Below are positions 50,662-59,168 of a stretch of DNA of 59,168 nt, in pieces. The stretch is from contig CADCIO010000027.1 in assembly GCA_902801475.1 (NCBI GenBank), forward strand, positions 1 to 59,168. Direction: 5' to 3'. Position numbers and translations under genes: made by a program. A model generated the notes under the pieces. The model was not told the DNA's origin and did not search any database. It saw nothing but the letters and a program-made list of their open reading frames with translations. The first letter of the stretch is position 1. Each line of letters opens with the position of its first letter. The DNA comes from an uncultured Bacteroidales bacterium. GTDB taxonomy: Bacteria; Bacteroidota; Bacteroidia; Bacteroidales; Bacteroidaceae.

Positions 50662-52743
50662 TTATTTCCTCTGCCTTTCAGCATTTCTGTTCTTAATGGT
50701 CTTTTCCTTGTCTGGCTTCTGCTTGGTGATTTTCTGTGGTTTTTGTTTTGCCAGAGGAAGAGCGGTGGGGTTCCAGTCTTGGGTGATTTCCCATTGTGCC
50801 TTGAGGGCAAGTTCGGAAGGGTAATAATAGAGGGGCTCAGGCTGGAGATGCTGGTCATAGTCGCCCGTATCCCAGATGCCGTTGCCGTTGAGGTCACGGA
50901 AGAGACGCAGATAGTAGGTTCCTGGCGTGAGGAAGTAGAAGTCGGCGTGTCCATTGGTTGCCTTGGTGCTCTTGACCACCTTGTCTGAACCGGAAAGCAG
51001 TTGCACGATGGCATTGTCCCAGCTTCCCTGCAACACAACGAAGAGGGTGGAGTAGGAGTCGAGTGGTTTCATGCGGATAGCTCGCTTCAGCGCTTCACTG
51101 CGCTTGCCGTAGATATTGACGAACGCTCCTGTATCGACCTCCACTTGATAGGTGGAGTCAGCTTCCCATTCGGCATAGAGACGATAGGTCTTAATGTTGT
51201 CTGGCACTTGTCGGAAGAGGAACTTGGCAGGCACATAAAGGGTGTCCACCTTCATGCTGAAGTGGATTTTGGAGAGGTCAACGGTGTCGAGAGGCTCTTC
51301 GAAGATGAAGTCGATGTTTTTGTCAGGATCCATCGATTGCGCGTTGTTGATTTTGTAGGTCAAGAATTCTTCGGGCAATGGTGGTATCTCAATGTCGTCT
51401 TCGTCCTTCTTTTTCTTCTTCTTTTCCTTTTCTTGCTTTTCGGACTTGCTCCCTTCTGGCTTCTCAGCCTTGCCTTCAGCTTGCTCGGCAGCCTCCTTCT
51501 CTGCTCGTTCCTCGGCACGCCGTTTTGCCTTCATCTGCTGTTTGTAGTCCTTTGCCCATTCCTCCATACGGCTCTGCAAATCGCGTGCTATGCGCTCTTT
51601 ACTGAGTTTAGACACAAGACGCAGGGTGTCGGTTGTGATGGAGTAGTTACCAGTGGTATCGGTCTCATAGAAATCGATTTGCATCTGAAGGGTGTCAAGG
51701 TTGTAGATGAGGGAATCCCTGATCCAGTAGTCGATGGAATCGTTGTTCTTGCTGGCATCGATGATAAAAGCATTGTCGCTGTTGAAGTTCAAGCCCGTGA
51801 GACGTGGCAGGGTGTCGCTACCTGCCGTAAAATAGAGCATGAAATGTTCCAGGATGGGACGTTCGCTTTTGAGCAGGTGGCGGTCTTGCAGGGCAGACTC
51901 GAAGGCTGTCAGGACGATGTCATCGGGAAAATAATGGGTGTAGGGGACATAGACGATAGAATCGTAGTGGATGCTGTCGTGCCATATGGTGTCGGGACGG
52001 ACGTCGGGACGGCTGGAGGTGCTGAGGATGCGCTCAGAGAAGGCGACCATCTCGGCACGCTGGTCATAGACATAGTTTTGGTTGAGGTCTTTGAGGGCAA
52101 AAGCTCGATACTGTCCGGGGGAGAGTCCTTTGACCACAAAATGTCCGCGACTGTCGGTACGTGAAATACGTTCGAAAGGTATGGCGCGGAAGACGGAATC
52201 GGGAAGTTCCTTCACGCTGTCGCCTTCGGCATTGCCCCCCACCTTGTATAATCCCACAAGCATACCTTTAATGGGTTCCAGATTCTCGGCATTCAGCACG
52301 TGACCTGACACTTGGAAGGTGTCCACGCTTTCACCAGTGGAGAAGGTGAACGCATAGTCACCATAAGGATTACCCTCGTTGTTGTCAACGATGGCATCGG
52401 CAAAGTCGATCGTGTAGGTCATGTTGGGTTTGAGGGAATCAAGCAGCGTGACGGTGATACGCCGTCCGTTGGCCTCAATCTCTGGCTGCTGGATTTGTGG
52501 GGGAGAGATGACCACCCTTTCCGAAGGATTGTCCACCTTCACTATCTCGTCGAACTCAATCGTTATCCTCTTCACATTCTTCTCGTTAGTGGCACCAAAC
52601 TTGGGTGAGGTATGTACCACCTTGGGAGGCGTCTCGTCGTAGGGACCGCCATCGGGTGAGCCGATACGGGCACAAGCAAAGAATAGCAGCAGGATTGCTG
52701 CTATCATAAGGGTGTGAAGGGTATAGAACGAGGTTCGTTTCAT
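50662..52743 (-). CDS. Ig-like (Big_5) domain lipoprotein
   Basis: This 693-residue lipoprotein (ILLLFFAC lipobox, Cys at about 24) begins ARIGSPDGGPYDETPPKVVH and has a Big_5-type Ig domain (about 40-135, ITIEFDEIVKVDNPSERVVISPP). A carboxypeptidase-regulatory-like beta domain follows (about 145-230, VSGHVLNAENLEPIKGMLVG). A charged segment (about 400-455, rich in Lys and Glu) looks like a coiled coil. Similar lipoproteins are widespread in Bacteroidetes and of unknown function. Its start overlaps the stop of the gene upstream (ATGA). Confidence 0.82.
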   Translation of the reverse strand: MKRTSFYTLHTLMIAAILLLFFACARIGSPDGGPYDETPPKVVHTSPKFGATNEKNVKRITIEFDEIVKVDNPSERVVISPPQIQQPEIEANGRRITVTLLDSLKPNMTYTIDFADAIVDNNEGNPYGDYAFTFSTGESVDTFQVSGHVLNAENLEPIKGMLVGLYKVGGNAEGDSVKELPDSVFRAIPFERISRTDSRGHFVVKGLSPGQYRAFALKDLNQNYVYDQRAEMVAFSERILSTSSRPDVRPDTIWHDSIHYDSIVYVPYTHYFPDDIVLTAFESALQDRHLLKSERPILEHFMLYFTAGSDTLPRLTGLNFNSDNAFIIDASKNNDSIDYWIRDSLIYNLDTLQMQIDFYETDTTGNYSITTDTLRLVSKLSKERIARDLQSRMEEWAKDYKQQMKAKRRAEERAEKEAAEQAEGKAEKPEGSKSEKQEKEKKKKKKDEDDIEIPPLPEEFLTYKINNAQSMDPDKNIDFIFEEPLDTVDLSKIHFSMKVDTLYVPAKFLFRQVPDNIKTYRLYAEWEADSTYQVEVDTGAFVNIYGKRSEALKRAIRMKPLDSYSTLFVVLQGSWDNAIVQLLSGSDKVVKSTKATNGHADFYFLTPGTYYLRLFRDLNGNGIWDTGDYDQHLQPEPLYYYPSELALKAQWEITQDWNPTALPLAKQKPQKITKQKPDKEKTIKNRNAERQRK

Positions 52744-54287
52744 TGATTGGCTTCGTCGAGCTGCTGATTCATCTGGATGAGTTCCTCGATGTATTGTCGT
52801 GAGTTGCTCAGACGTGGTATCTTATGCTGACCGCCCAGTTTGCCCTTGCTCTTAAGCCATTCGTCGAAGAGCCCAGTCTTGGCGACAATGATTTCAAGGG
52901 GCTGTAGGGTGATGTCTTTGTGGCGTTTGGCCTCATAGTCAGAATTGATGGCTTGCAGCGAACGGTCGAGGATGATGGCAAACTCGTCCATCGAAGCAGG
53001 CTTCTTGGCAAATTCGATGACCCACTGGTGACGGCACTTGGCATTGCTGTCCATGAAGATGGGGGCAACGGTGTAGTCCTTCACTTGTGCGCCAGTTGCC
53101 ACACATGCCTGAAGGAGTCCTTTTTCTGCATTGTCAACAATCAGTTCCTCACCAAAGGCATTGATGAAGTGCTTGGTGCGTCCTGTGATGCAGAATTTAT
53201 AAGGGTCTTTTTGTGAGAATTTGACGGTGTCGCCAATGAGGTAACGCCAAAGACCGCAGTTGGTACTGATAATCATGGCATAATTGACACCTGGTTCCAC
53301 CTCCCAAAGAGGCACAATCTTGCTCTCATCAATGGGCTGACCATTGTGGTCGAGGTTGTCCATCGCGCAGAACTCGTAGAAGATGCCGTAGTCAATCATC
53401 AGGAGCATATTGGGGTCGGAGAGATCGTTCTGCAAGCCGAAGAAGCCTTCGCTGGCATTGTAGGTCTCCATGTAGTGCATGTTGGGCAGTCCAATGATGT
53501 TCTTGTACTGTTCGCGATAAGGCGTGAATGCCACACCTCCGTGGAAGAACACCTCCAAATTGGGCCACACTTCGTCAAGACGGTCAACACCCTTCAGCTC
53601 CATCACACGGTTGAGGACACTGAGCATCCATGAAGGCACACCGCTGATATTGGTGATGTTCATGTCCATCGCTGCACGGGCAATCTTGTCGCGCTTTTCC
53701 TCGAAGTCGCTCAATAGGGCAATTTTCTTTTTGGGCACACGGATGATTCTCGCTGCCGATGGGATATTTTCAATCAGAATGGCGCTGAGGTCACCCACCA
53801 GGCTGTTGGGTGTATTGAGATTAGGCGCATGGCTTCCTCCAAGGATGAGACTCTTGCCCGAGAAGAATTTGCTCTTGGGATTGATGTGCAGATAGCTGAC
53901 GATGCAGTCTGTTCCACCACGATAATGGATATTCTTGAGTCCTTCGCCACTGACAGGGATGAACTTGCTCTTGTCGTTGGTGGTGCCAGAAGACTTGGCA
54001 TACCAGCGCACCACGCCTGGCCAAAGGACGTCAGCCTCGCCCTCACGCATCTTCTGGATGTATGACTTCAGTTCCTCATAGGTGTTCACTGGCACCTGCT
54101 GACGGAACTGTTCGTATGAACTGATTTGGTCGTAATGATGCTTCCAACCCCATTCGGTTTTCTGTCCCTGACGGATGAGATGACGGAAAATCTTGAGTTG
54201 CAAATCCTTTGCATGGGTGGCATATTTCTCCAATTGTTTCTGCCTTCTGGAGAAATAAATCTTATTTAGAAAACCTGTTGTGTTCAT
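52740..54287 (-). CDS. GH3 auxin-responsive promoter family protein
   Basis: This 515-residue acyl-adenylate-forming enzyme is related to plant GH3 amido synthetases. YAKSSGTTNDKSKFIPVS (about 96-113) is the ATP-binding motif 1, HYMETYNASEGFFGLQ (about 272-287) is motif 2, and LWRYLIGDTVKFSQKDPYKFCITGRTKHFINAFGEE (about 352-387) is motif 3, all intact. Plant members join amino acids to plant hormones; the substrate of the Bacteroidetes enzymes is unknown. It is coupled to an Ig-like lipoprotein. Confidence 0.9.
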   Translation of the reverse strand: MNTTGFLNKIYFSRRQKQLEKYATHAKDLQLKIFRHLIRQGQKTEWGWKHHYDQISSYEQFRQQVPVNTYEELKSYIQKMREGEADVLWPGVVRWYAKSSGTTNDKSKFIPVSGEGLKNIHYRGGTDCIVSYLHINPKSKFFSGKSLILGGSHAPNLNTPNSLVGDLSAILIENIPSAARIIRVPKKKIALLSDFEEKRDKIARAAMDMNITNISGVPSWMLSVLNRVMELKGVDRLDEVWPNLEVFFHGGVAFTPYREQYKNIIGLPNMHYMETYNASEGFFGLQNDLSDPNMLLMIDYGIFYEFCAMDNLDHNGQPIDESKIVPLWEVEPGVNYAMIISTNCGLWRYLIGDTVKFSQKDPYKFCITGRTKHFINAFGEELIVDNAEKGLLQACVATGAQVKDYTVAPIFMDSNAKCRHQWVIEFAKKPASMDEFAIILDRSLQAINSDYEAKRHKDITLQPLEIIVAKTGLFDEWLKSKGKLGGQHKIPRLSNSRQYIEELIQMNQQLDEANQ

Positions 54288-54307
54288 TAGAGTGCGTAAT
54301 TTAGGTG

Positions 54308-54358
54308 CAAAGGTACAAAAAAAATCTAAAATCTAAAAACTAAAAACTAAAAAACTAA
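54308..54358 (-). promoter_or_regulatory. Promoter of the GH3-auxin-like gene within a TTTTTAG repeat
   Basis: On the minus strand, AGTTTTT and AGATTTT heptamers lead into TACCTTTG (54315-54308). The repeat also contains the rnc stop codon. Confidence 0.7.
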
Positions 54359-55134
54359 AACTGTTTCTTCTCTCTGGCACTCTTGATGCCGTTCTGCAGC
54401 TCCTTGTCGCGCTTGATACGTTTGAGTGCCTGTTTGGCAGCGTTTTGGTCACTTTCCTTCTTGCTGTATCCGTCGCCTGTGCCGCAAGGGATTCCTTCCA
54501 CACATACGCTGGAATGGAATACAGGTGTGTTTTTGTCATCGCGCGACTCTTGCTGTGTGAATTCAAATTTGTACTGATACTTTTGGCACCACTCTATTAA
54601 GGCACTCTTGAAGTTCTTCTCCTGTTTGGCAATTTCTTCAATGTTGAGGTGCTTCTTGAACACTTGTTCTTCCAAGAAACGATAGCAGTATTTGTAGCCT
54701 CGGTCGAGGTAGATGGCACCTACAAAGGCTTCGAAGGCATTGCCGCTCATGAAACTGTTGTGCCCAGTGGTGACAGCACCAGCATGTCGAATGAGCTTGT
54801 CCAAGCCTAAGTCGTGAGAAATTCTGTTCAACGAACTCCGACAGACAATCTTGCTCCGCAAGGTGGTGAGAAACCCCTCCTGCTTGTTGCCATAATGCTT
54901 GTAGAGAATGTCGGCAACAATGGCGCCCAACATCGCATCGCCCAAGAACTCCAAACGTTCGTTGTTGATGAAATGGCGATCCTGTTCGTGATAGGCCATA
55001 GACTTGTGCATCAGCGCTAACTCATAGAGCCTGATGTTACGTGGATAGAACCCAAGAATGGACTTGAGTCGTAAAAAAGGCTTCTTCTCATGAATGAAAA
55101 GAAGCCTTATTTTATCTAAGATATCCGAAATCAC
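54355..55134 (-). CDS. rnc: Ribonuclease III
   Basis: This is a double-strand-specific endoribonuclease of about 259 residues. The catalytic domain has NERLEFLGDAMLG (about 73-85 of the GTG form) and AFEAFVGAIYLDRG, and the dsRNA-binding domain has SALIEWCQKYQYKFEF and GYSKKESDQNAAKQAL. I chose GTG at 55134 because the family begins near ISDILDKIRLLF. A TTG at 55173 would add 13 residues, and there is no ATG. A terminator-like hairpin (55077-55108) lies inside the first codons. It follows fabF in the acpP-fabF-rnc order common in bacteria. Confidence 0.88.
   Translation of the reverse strand: MISDILDKIRLLFIHEKKPFLRLKSILGFYPRNIRLYELALMHKSMAYHEQDRHFINNERLEFLGDAMLGAIVADILYKHYGNKQEGFLTTLRSKIVCRSSLNRISHDLGLDKLIRHAGAVTTGHNSFMSGNAFEAFVGAIYLDRGYKYCYRFLEEQVFKKHLNIEEIAKQEKNFKSALIEWCQKYQYKFEFTQQESRDDKNTPVFHSSVCVEGIPCGTGDGYSKKESDQNAAKQALKRIKRDKELQNGIKSAREKKQF
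55072..55108 (-). terminator. Terminator-like hairpin inside the 5' coding part of rnc
   Basis: Read on the minus strand, AAGGCTTCTT (55108-55099), a 12-nt loop and AAGAAGCCTT (55086-55077) are followed by TTTT, the form of an intrinsic terminator. It encodes RLLFIHEKKPF of RNase III, about 8-20 codons from the start. Confidence 0.7.
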
Positions 55135-55175
55135 TGGAACTTTAAAAAAGATCCTTGGGAACGGATGCCCCAAGA

Positions 55176-56438
55176 TTACTGATACTTCTTGAAAATGACA
55201 CTTGCATTGTGGCCACCAAAGCCGAAGGTGTTGCTGAGTGCAGCACGAACGGTACGCTGCTGAGCCTTGTTGAAGGTGAAATTGAGCGAATAGTCAATCT
55301 CAGGATCTTCGTCGCCAGCCTCGTGGTTGATGGTTGGAGGTACAATGTCATTCTTTACTGCGAGTACGCTAATCATCGCTTCAACAGCACCAGCGGCACC
55401 GAGGAGGTGACCCGTCATGGACTTCGTTGAGCTGATGTTGAGTTTGTAAGCAGCGTCACCAAACACATCCTTGATGGCCTTGGCCTCAGAGATGTCACCC
55501 ACGTGAGTGGAAGTGCCGTGTACATTGATGTAGTCAATGTCCTCAGCCTTCAGACCAGCGTCTTTCAATGCGCGCTCCATAACGAGCTTTGCACCGAGAC
55601 CTTCTGGGTGAGTCGCTGTGATGTGATAAGCGTCAGCAGACATACCAGCACCTACCATCTCAGCATAAATCTTGGCACCACGTGCTTTAGCGTGCTCCAA
55701 CTCCTCAAGAATCAGGATACCTGCACCCTCACCCATCACGAAACCGTCACGACTTGCGCTGAATGGGCGGCTTGCCTTCTCTGGCTCCTCGTTGCGAGTG
55801 GACAGTGCCTTCATGGCATTGAAACCACCCACACCCGATGCAAAGATGGCAGCCTCGGCTCCACCTGTCACCATCGCATTGGCTTTGCCAAGACGAATCA
55901 GGTTGAAAGCATCGGCAAGTGCGTTAGATGAAGATGCACAGGCTGAAGTTGTTGTGAAGTTTGGTCCACGGAATCCGTACTGAATGGAGATATGACCAGA
56001 AGCGATATCAGCAATCATCTTCGGAATGAAGAATGGATTGAACTTAGGACCGAGTTGAGGACCATTGATGGCATAGTTGCCAGCCTCTTCCTCGAAAGTT
56101 TTGATACCGCCGATACCTACACCGAGCACAACTCCGATTTCGTTCTTGTCAACAGCTTCGAGATCCATACCAGAATCTTCGATGGCCATCTTGGCTGCTG
56201 CAAGTGCATACTGAGTGTAAAGGTCCATCTTGCGGGCTTCCTTACGGTCGATGTAAGCAGCCGAATCAAAACCCTTCACCTCGCATGCAAACTGAGTCTT
56301 GAACTGTGAAGCGTCGAAATGAGTAATAGGACCAGCGCCGCTTTTACCAGCCTTGAGATTCTCCCAAGACTCCTCAGCGGTGTTGCCGAGTGGGGTCAGT
56401 GCGCCAATACCTGTTACAACAACTCTCTTTAATTCCAT
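55176..56438 (-). CDS. fabF: Beta-ketoacyl-ACP synthase II
   Basis: This 420-residue condensing enzyme elongates fatty acids. The active-site Cys is in TTSACASSSNAL (about 163-174), with His in NVHGTSTHVGD (about 304-314) and NISSTKSMTGHLLGAAGAVE (about 335-354). The C-terminus NTFGFGGHNASVIF is typical. It is 2 bp behind acpP and 41 bp ahead of rnc (GTG start). Confidence 0.96.
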   Translation of the reverse strand: MELKRVVVTGIGALTPLGNTAEESWENLKAGKSGAGPITHFDASQFKTQFACEVKGFDSAAYIDRKEARKMDLYTQYALAAAKMAIEDSGMDLEAVDKNEIGVVLGVGIGGIKTFEEEAGNYAINGPQLGPKFNPFFIPKMIADIASGHISIQYGFRGPNFTTTSACASSSNALADAFNLIRLGKANAMVTGGAEAAIFASGVGGFNAMKALSTRNEEPEKASRPFSASRDGFVMGEGAGILILEELEHAKARGAKIYAEMVGAGMSADAYHITATHPEGLGAKLVMERALKDAGLKAEDIDYINVHGTSTHVGDISEAKAIKDVFGDAAYKLNISSTKSMTGHLLGAAGAVEAMISVLAVKNDIVPPTINHEAGDEDPEIDYSLNFTFNKAQQRTVRAALSNTFGFGGHNASVIFKKYQ

Positions 56439-56440
56439 AA

Positions 56441-56677
56441 TTACTTAGCGTTCTGCTCGATGTAAGCAATAGCGTCGCCAACAGTAGCGATCTTTTCAGC
56501 CTGATCGTCAGGAATATTGATACCGAAAGCCTTCTCGAACTCCATGATGAGCTCTACAGTGTCGAGTGAGTCAGCACCGAGGTCGTTTGTGAAACTTGCT
56601 TCTGGCTTTACTTCTGCTTCATCAACGTTGAGCTTCTCAACGATGATAGATTTTACTCTTGATTCAATTTCAGACAT
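56441..56677 (-). CDS. acpP: Acyl carrier protein
   Basis: This 78-residue carrier holds growing acyl chains on phosphopantetheine at the Ser of [12 protein letters not shown] (Ser37). The protein is acidic and helical and of usual length. It is the first gene of the acpP-fabF-rnc unit, behind a -7 box at 56751-56744. Confidence 0.96.
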   Translation of the reverse strand: MSEIESRVKSIIVEKLNVDEAEVKPEASFTNDLGADSLDTVELIMEFEKAFGINIPDDQAEKIATVGDAIAYIEQNAK

Positions 56678-56743
56678 AATCTTAATTGTTTAAAATGTTA
56701 ATGATTACTTTCTATTTTGTCACTTTTGTTACGTTTTGTGGTG

Positions 56744-56751
56744 CAAAGGTA
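56744..56751 (-). promoter_or_regulatory. acpP operon -7 box
   Basis: CAAAGGTA on the plus strand gives TACCTTTG toward acpP, 67 bp before the ATG. The rest of 56752-56874, before the bipA stop, shows only a weak hairpin (GTGC/GCAC) that may end bipA. Confidence 0.7.
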
Positions 56752-56874
56752 GGAATAATTCTTTGATTTCTGCAAAAATATTCCTATAAAAAGCACATTT
56801 ATTGCACGGAAGGGGTGTTTTTGTGCATAAAACGCACGAAAAGAACCCGTTTTTATCACTCGACTTTGCAAAAG

Positions 56875-58680
56875 TTACTCTTCACGATTGGCACGCTTTC
56901 TTTCCAAATGGTCGAGGATGATTTTGCGGATGCGCATGCTTTTGGGTGTCACCTCCACATATTCGTCAGCCTTGATGTATTCCAGTGCTTCCTCCAACGA
57001 AAGTACCACAGGTGGAATAATGTGTGCTTTCTCGTCCGTACCGCTCGCGCGTACATTAGTTAATTGCTTGGCCTTGGTCACATTGATGACAAGGTCAATT
57101 TCATGCACGTGCTCACCTACCACCTGACCGGCATATACCGTGTCCTGCGGATTGATGAAGAACTTGCCACGATCTTGCAGGTGGTCGATGGCGTATGCAA
57201 ATGCTGTGCCTGACTCCAAGGCAATGAGCGAACCGTTCGTACGGCGTGTCAGTTCGCCCTTGAAAGGTTGGTAGTTCTTGAAGCGGTGTGCCATGATGGC
57301 CTCGCCTTGACTGGCTGTGAGTACATTGGTGCGCAGTCCGATGATGCCACGTGAAGGAATCTCAAACTCGATGTTCACACGGTCTCCTTGCGCTTCCATA
57401 CTGGTCATCTCACCCTTGCGGCGTGTCACCATATCAATCATCTTGCTGGCAAACTCCTCTGGCACATTGATGGTCAGTTCCTCTACAGGCTCACACTTCT
57501 GACCATTGATCTCCTTGAAGATCACCTGTGGCTGACCTACCTGCAGCTCATATCCCTCACGACGCATGGTCTCGATGAGCACAGAAAGGTGCAGCACACC
57601 ACGTCCGCTCACAATCCACTGGTCGGTCGTTCCTTCTTTCGTCTCCACGCGCAGCGCCAAATTCTTTTCCAGCTCCTTGTAAAGACGGTCGCCAATGTGA
57701 CGGCTCGTGCAGAATTTGCCCTCCTTACCGAAGAAAGGTGAATTGTTGATGGTGAAGAGCATTGACATCGTGGGTTCGTCAATCGAGATGGTAGGCAACG
57801 CCTCTGGTTGCTCAAAGTCACAAATCGTGTCGCCAATCTCAAAGTTCGACAGACCAATCACCGCACAGATGTCACCCGAGCTGACTGACTCTGCAGCACG
57901 GTGACCCATACCCTCAAACGTATGTAATTCCTTGATTTTCGTCTTCTCGCTGCTGCCATTGCGATGCACAATGGTGATGTTCTGGCCTGCTTTCAGGGTG
58001 CCGCGATGCACACGACCCACAGCAATACGACCTGTGTAAGTTGAGTAATCCAGTGATGTGATGAGCATCTGTGCCGTACCTTCCAGCTGTTCAGGAGCAG
58101 GAATCGTATCGAGAATCACATCCAATAGATAGGTGATGTCATTCGTTGGGGTCTTGTAGTCAGGACCCATCCAACCCTGCTTCGCCGAACCATATACCAC
58201 TGGGAAATCCAACTGATCCTCTGTCGCATTCAACGAGAACATCAAGTCAAACACCATCTCATACACCTCCTCGGGGCGACAGTTGGGTTTGTCCACCTTG
58301 TTCACCACTACGACAGGCTTCAAACCAATCTCCAAAGCCTTCTGCAACACAAAGCGCGTCTGAGGCATAGGACCCTCAAAGGCATCCACCAAGAGGATGC
58401 AGCCGTCAGCCATGTTCAGCACACGTTCCACCTCGCCACCGAAGTCAGAGTGTCCAGGTGTGTCAATGACATTAATCTTCGTACCTTTATAATTGATGGA
58501 AACATTTTTCGAAAGAATGGTTATCCCTCGTTCCCTTTCGAGTTCATTGTTATCCAAAATCAAGTCGCCTGTCTGCTGATTCTCACGAAAAAGGTTTCCG
58601 GCAAGCAACATCTTATCGACCAGCGTCGTTTTTCCGTGGTCAACGTGCGCAATAATCGCAATGTTTCTAATATCCTGCAT
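56875..58680 (-). CDS. bipA: Ribosome-associated translational GTPase BipA/TypA
   Basis: This 601-residue GTPase of the EF-G class helps 50S assembly, especially under stress and cold. It starts [20 protein letters not shown] (P-loop at 12-19), with [14 protein letters not shown] (G3), [15 protein letters not shown] (G4) and GSAKQGW (G5). The domain II-V pattern and the C-terminal [22 protein letters not shown] match BipA. Its promoter lies within the 99-bp repeat just upstream. Confidence 0.95.
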   Translation of the reverse strand: MQDIRNIAIIAHVDHGKTTLVDKMLLAGNLFRENQQTGDLILDNNELERERGITILSKNVSINYKGTKINVIDTPGHSDFGGEVERVLNMADGCILLVDAFEGPMPQTRFVLQKALEIGLKPVVVVNKVDKPNCRPEEVYEMVFDLMFSLNATEDQLDFPVVYGSAKQGWMGPDYKTPTNDITYLLDVILDTIPAPEQLEGTAQMLITSLDYSTYTGRIAVGRVHRGTLKAGQNITIVHRNGSSEKTKIKELHTFEGMGHRAAESVSSGDICAVIGLSNFEIGDTICDFEQPEALPTISIDEPTMSMLFTINNSPFFGKEGKFCTSRHIGDRLYKELEKNLALRVETKEGTTDQWIVSGRGVLHLSVLIETMRREGYELQVGQPQVIFKEINGQKCEPVEELTINVPEEFASKMIDMVTRRKGEMTSMEAQGDRVNIEFEIPSRGIIGLRTNVLTASQGEAIMAHRFKNYQPFKGELTRRTNGSLIALESGTAFAYAIDHLQDRGKFFINPQDTVYAGQVVGEHVHEIDLVINVTKAKQLTNVRASGTDEKAHIIPPVVLSLEEALEYIKADEYVEVTPKSMRIRKIILDHLERKRANREE

Positions 58681-58702
58681 ACTTATTGATTGAAAACGGG
58701 TG

Positions 58703-58801
58703 CAAAGGTACGACTAAATGAGAGAAGAACAAAATAAATCAGAACTTATTTGTTATTCCGAGCCACATCCCACCTTAGCCAGCACCAAAGTACGACTTTT
58801 T
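58703..58801 (-). repeat. 99-bp repeat, copy 2, carrying the bipA promoter
   Basis: Identical to 42252-42350. TACCTTTG (58710-58703) lies 22 bp before the bipA ATG, with TTTG 19 bp further upstream. The flanking sequence on both sides is unrelated to that of copy 1, so the repeat ends sharply. Confidence 0.95.
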
Positions 58802-58851
58802 GTCATCAGTAAGTTCCTAATTCCACTAACACGGCTCCTGAAGTTTCTTGA

Positions 58852-58989
58852 TTAAAAACCATTTTTCAAGATAGCAAACACCACACTGAATATATCCCAT
58901 ATCCAGACTCTATACATGATTATTAGGATTATAACAATCAGAAGGACTGCCAACCCTATTATCAGTTTCATCTTTTTACCTTTTTCCAT
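58852..58989 (-). CDS. Small single-pass membrane protein (45 residues)
   Basis: ATG at 58989 to TAA at 58852 encodes MEKGKKMKLIIGLAVLLIVI followed by ILIIMYRVWIWDIFSVVFAI and a short end. A basic N-terminus and one long hydrophobic helix (about 8-27) make a plausible membrane micro-protein. It sits between bipA and a probable DUF3307 gene on the same strand. No family is recognised. The open frame is short, so confidence is moderate. Confidence 0.5.
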   Translation of the reverse strand: MEKGKKMKLIIGLAVLLIVIILIIMYRVWIWDIFSVVFAILKNGF

Positions 58990-59038
58990 TTTATGATACC
59001 CTTTATTCGTGTCGGGCACAACTTCAAACTAATTTATA

Positions 59039-59168
59039 TTATTTTACACAACAATACCAAATAATCACAATCACGAGCAGATGAAGCAATTGGTCGAACC
59101 CATAAAGCATCCAATATGGTTTCTTCTTCATATCTGTCAGAATCAAATAATGAGCCATGAAAAGACCT
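59039..59168 (-). CDS. C-terminal part of a DUF3307-like membrane protein (partial)
   Basis: The minus frame entering from the right edge reads GLFMAHYLILTDMKKKPYWM, LYGFDQLLHLLVIVIIWYCC, VK, then stop. AHYLI followed by KKKPY and DQLLHLLVIVIIW is the pattern of the end of DUF3307 membrane proteins. Only 42 residues are visible. About 50 bp separate it from the 45-residue ORF. Confidence 0.5.
   Translation of the reverse strand, partial: GLFMAHYLILTDMKKKPYWMLYGFDQLLHLLVIVIIWYCCVK

Overview
The window looks like a chromosomal segment of a Prevotella-type member of the Bacteroidales (rumen or gut). Three things point there. Many transcription units start at the Bacteroidetes promoter box TAnnTTTG, often with TTTG 19-21 bp upstream. 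The proteome is typical of the group: T9SS-like C-terminal tails, secreted GH3/GH31/CE1 enzymes, DUF2490, DUF4956 and a GH3-auxin-like enzyme. Gene starts show no Shine-Dalgarno sequence. No phage, transposase or CRISPR array is visible.

Layout. 1-4731: orphan C-terminal tail, then a plus-strand operon VTC domain / DUF4956 / DUF2490 / small tail protein / Cthe_2159-type beta-helix. 4734-7370: minus-strand group of three small secreted proteins split by a large composite tandem-repeat block (5855-6120). 7441-13801: minus-strand operon pyrE, SRPBCC protein, argH, aldo/keto reductase, Rieske-like lipoprotein, flippase, SDR. 13944-21186: luxS, a complete RND efflux trio and pyrH. 21233-30455: Sel1 protein, carB, DUF3108 / small membrane protein / S41 protease, xerD, serB. 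30505-38883: a glycan locus (GH-A-like enzyme, membrane-bound AraC regulator, GH31), then a BASS transporter and a SpmA-SpmB fusion. 38918-45814: sufS, a LpxL-type acyltransferase, a GT9 heptosyltransferase-like enzyme, a GH3 enzyme and a CE1 esterase. 46032-50632: class I fumarase, frr, rsgA, a TPR protein, tRNA-Asn. 50662-58680: Ig-like lipoprotein, GH3-auxin-like enzyme, rnc, fabF, acpP, bipA. Two small membrane ORFs close the window.

The most unusual feature is not a gene. Families of degenerate short tandem repeats, nearly all with a 7-bp period (GTTGAGA, TTTTAGT, AACTTCT, TATCATT, CCTCTAA, GGTTAAA), recur throughout. They occur as intergenic arrays. They sit directly upstream of -7 boxes that lack the usual -33 TTTG. 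They form the hydrophobic core of several signal peptides. They are also inserted in frame in linkers of five proteins. A second striking element is a perfect 99-bp direct repeat (42252-42350 and 58703-58801) that carries a consensus promoter and sits upstream of two unrelated genes.

Starts were chosen from protein family N-termini, signal peptides and promoter positions. Functional calls come from motif recognition only; no database search was run.
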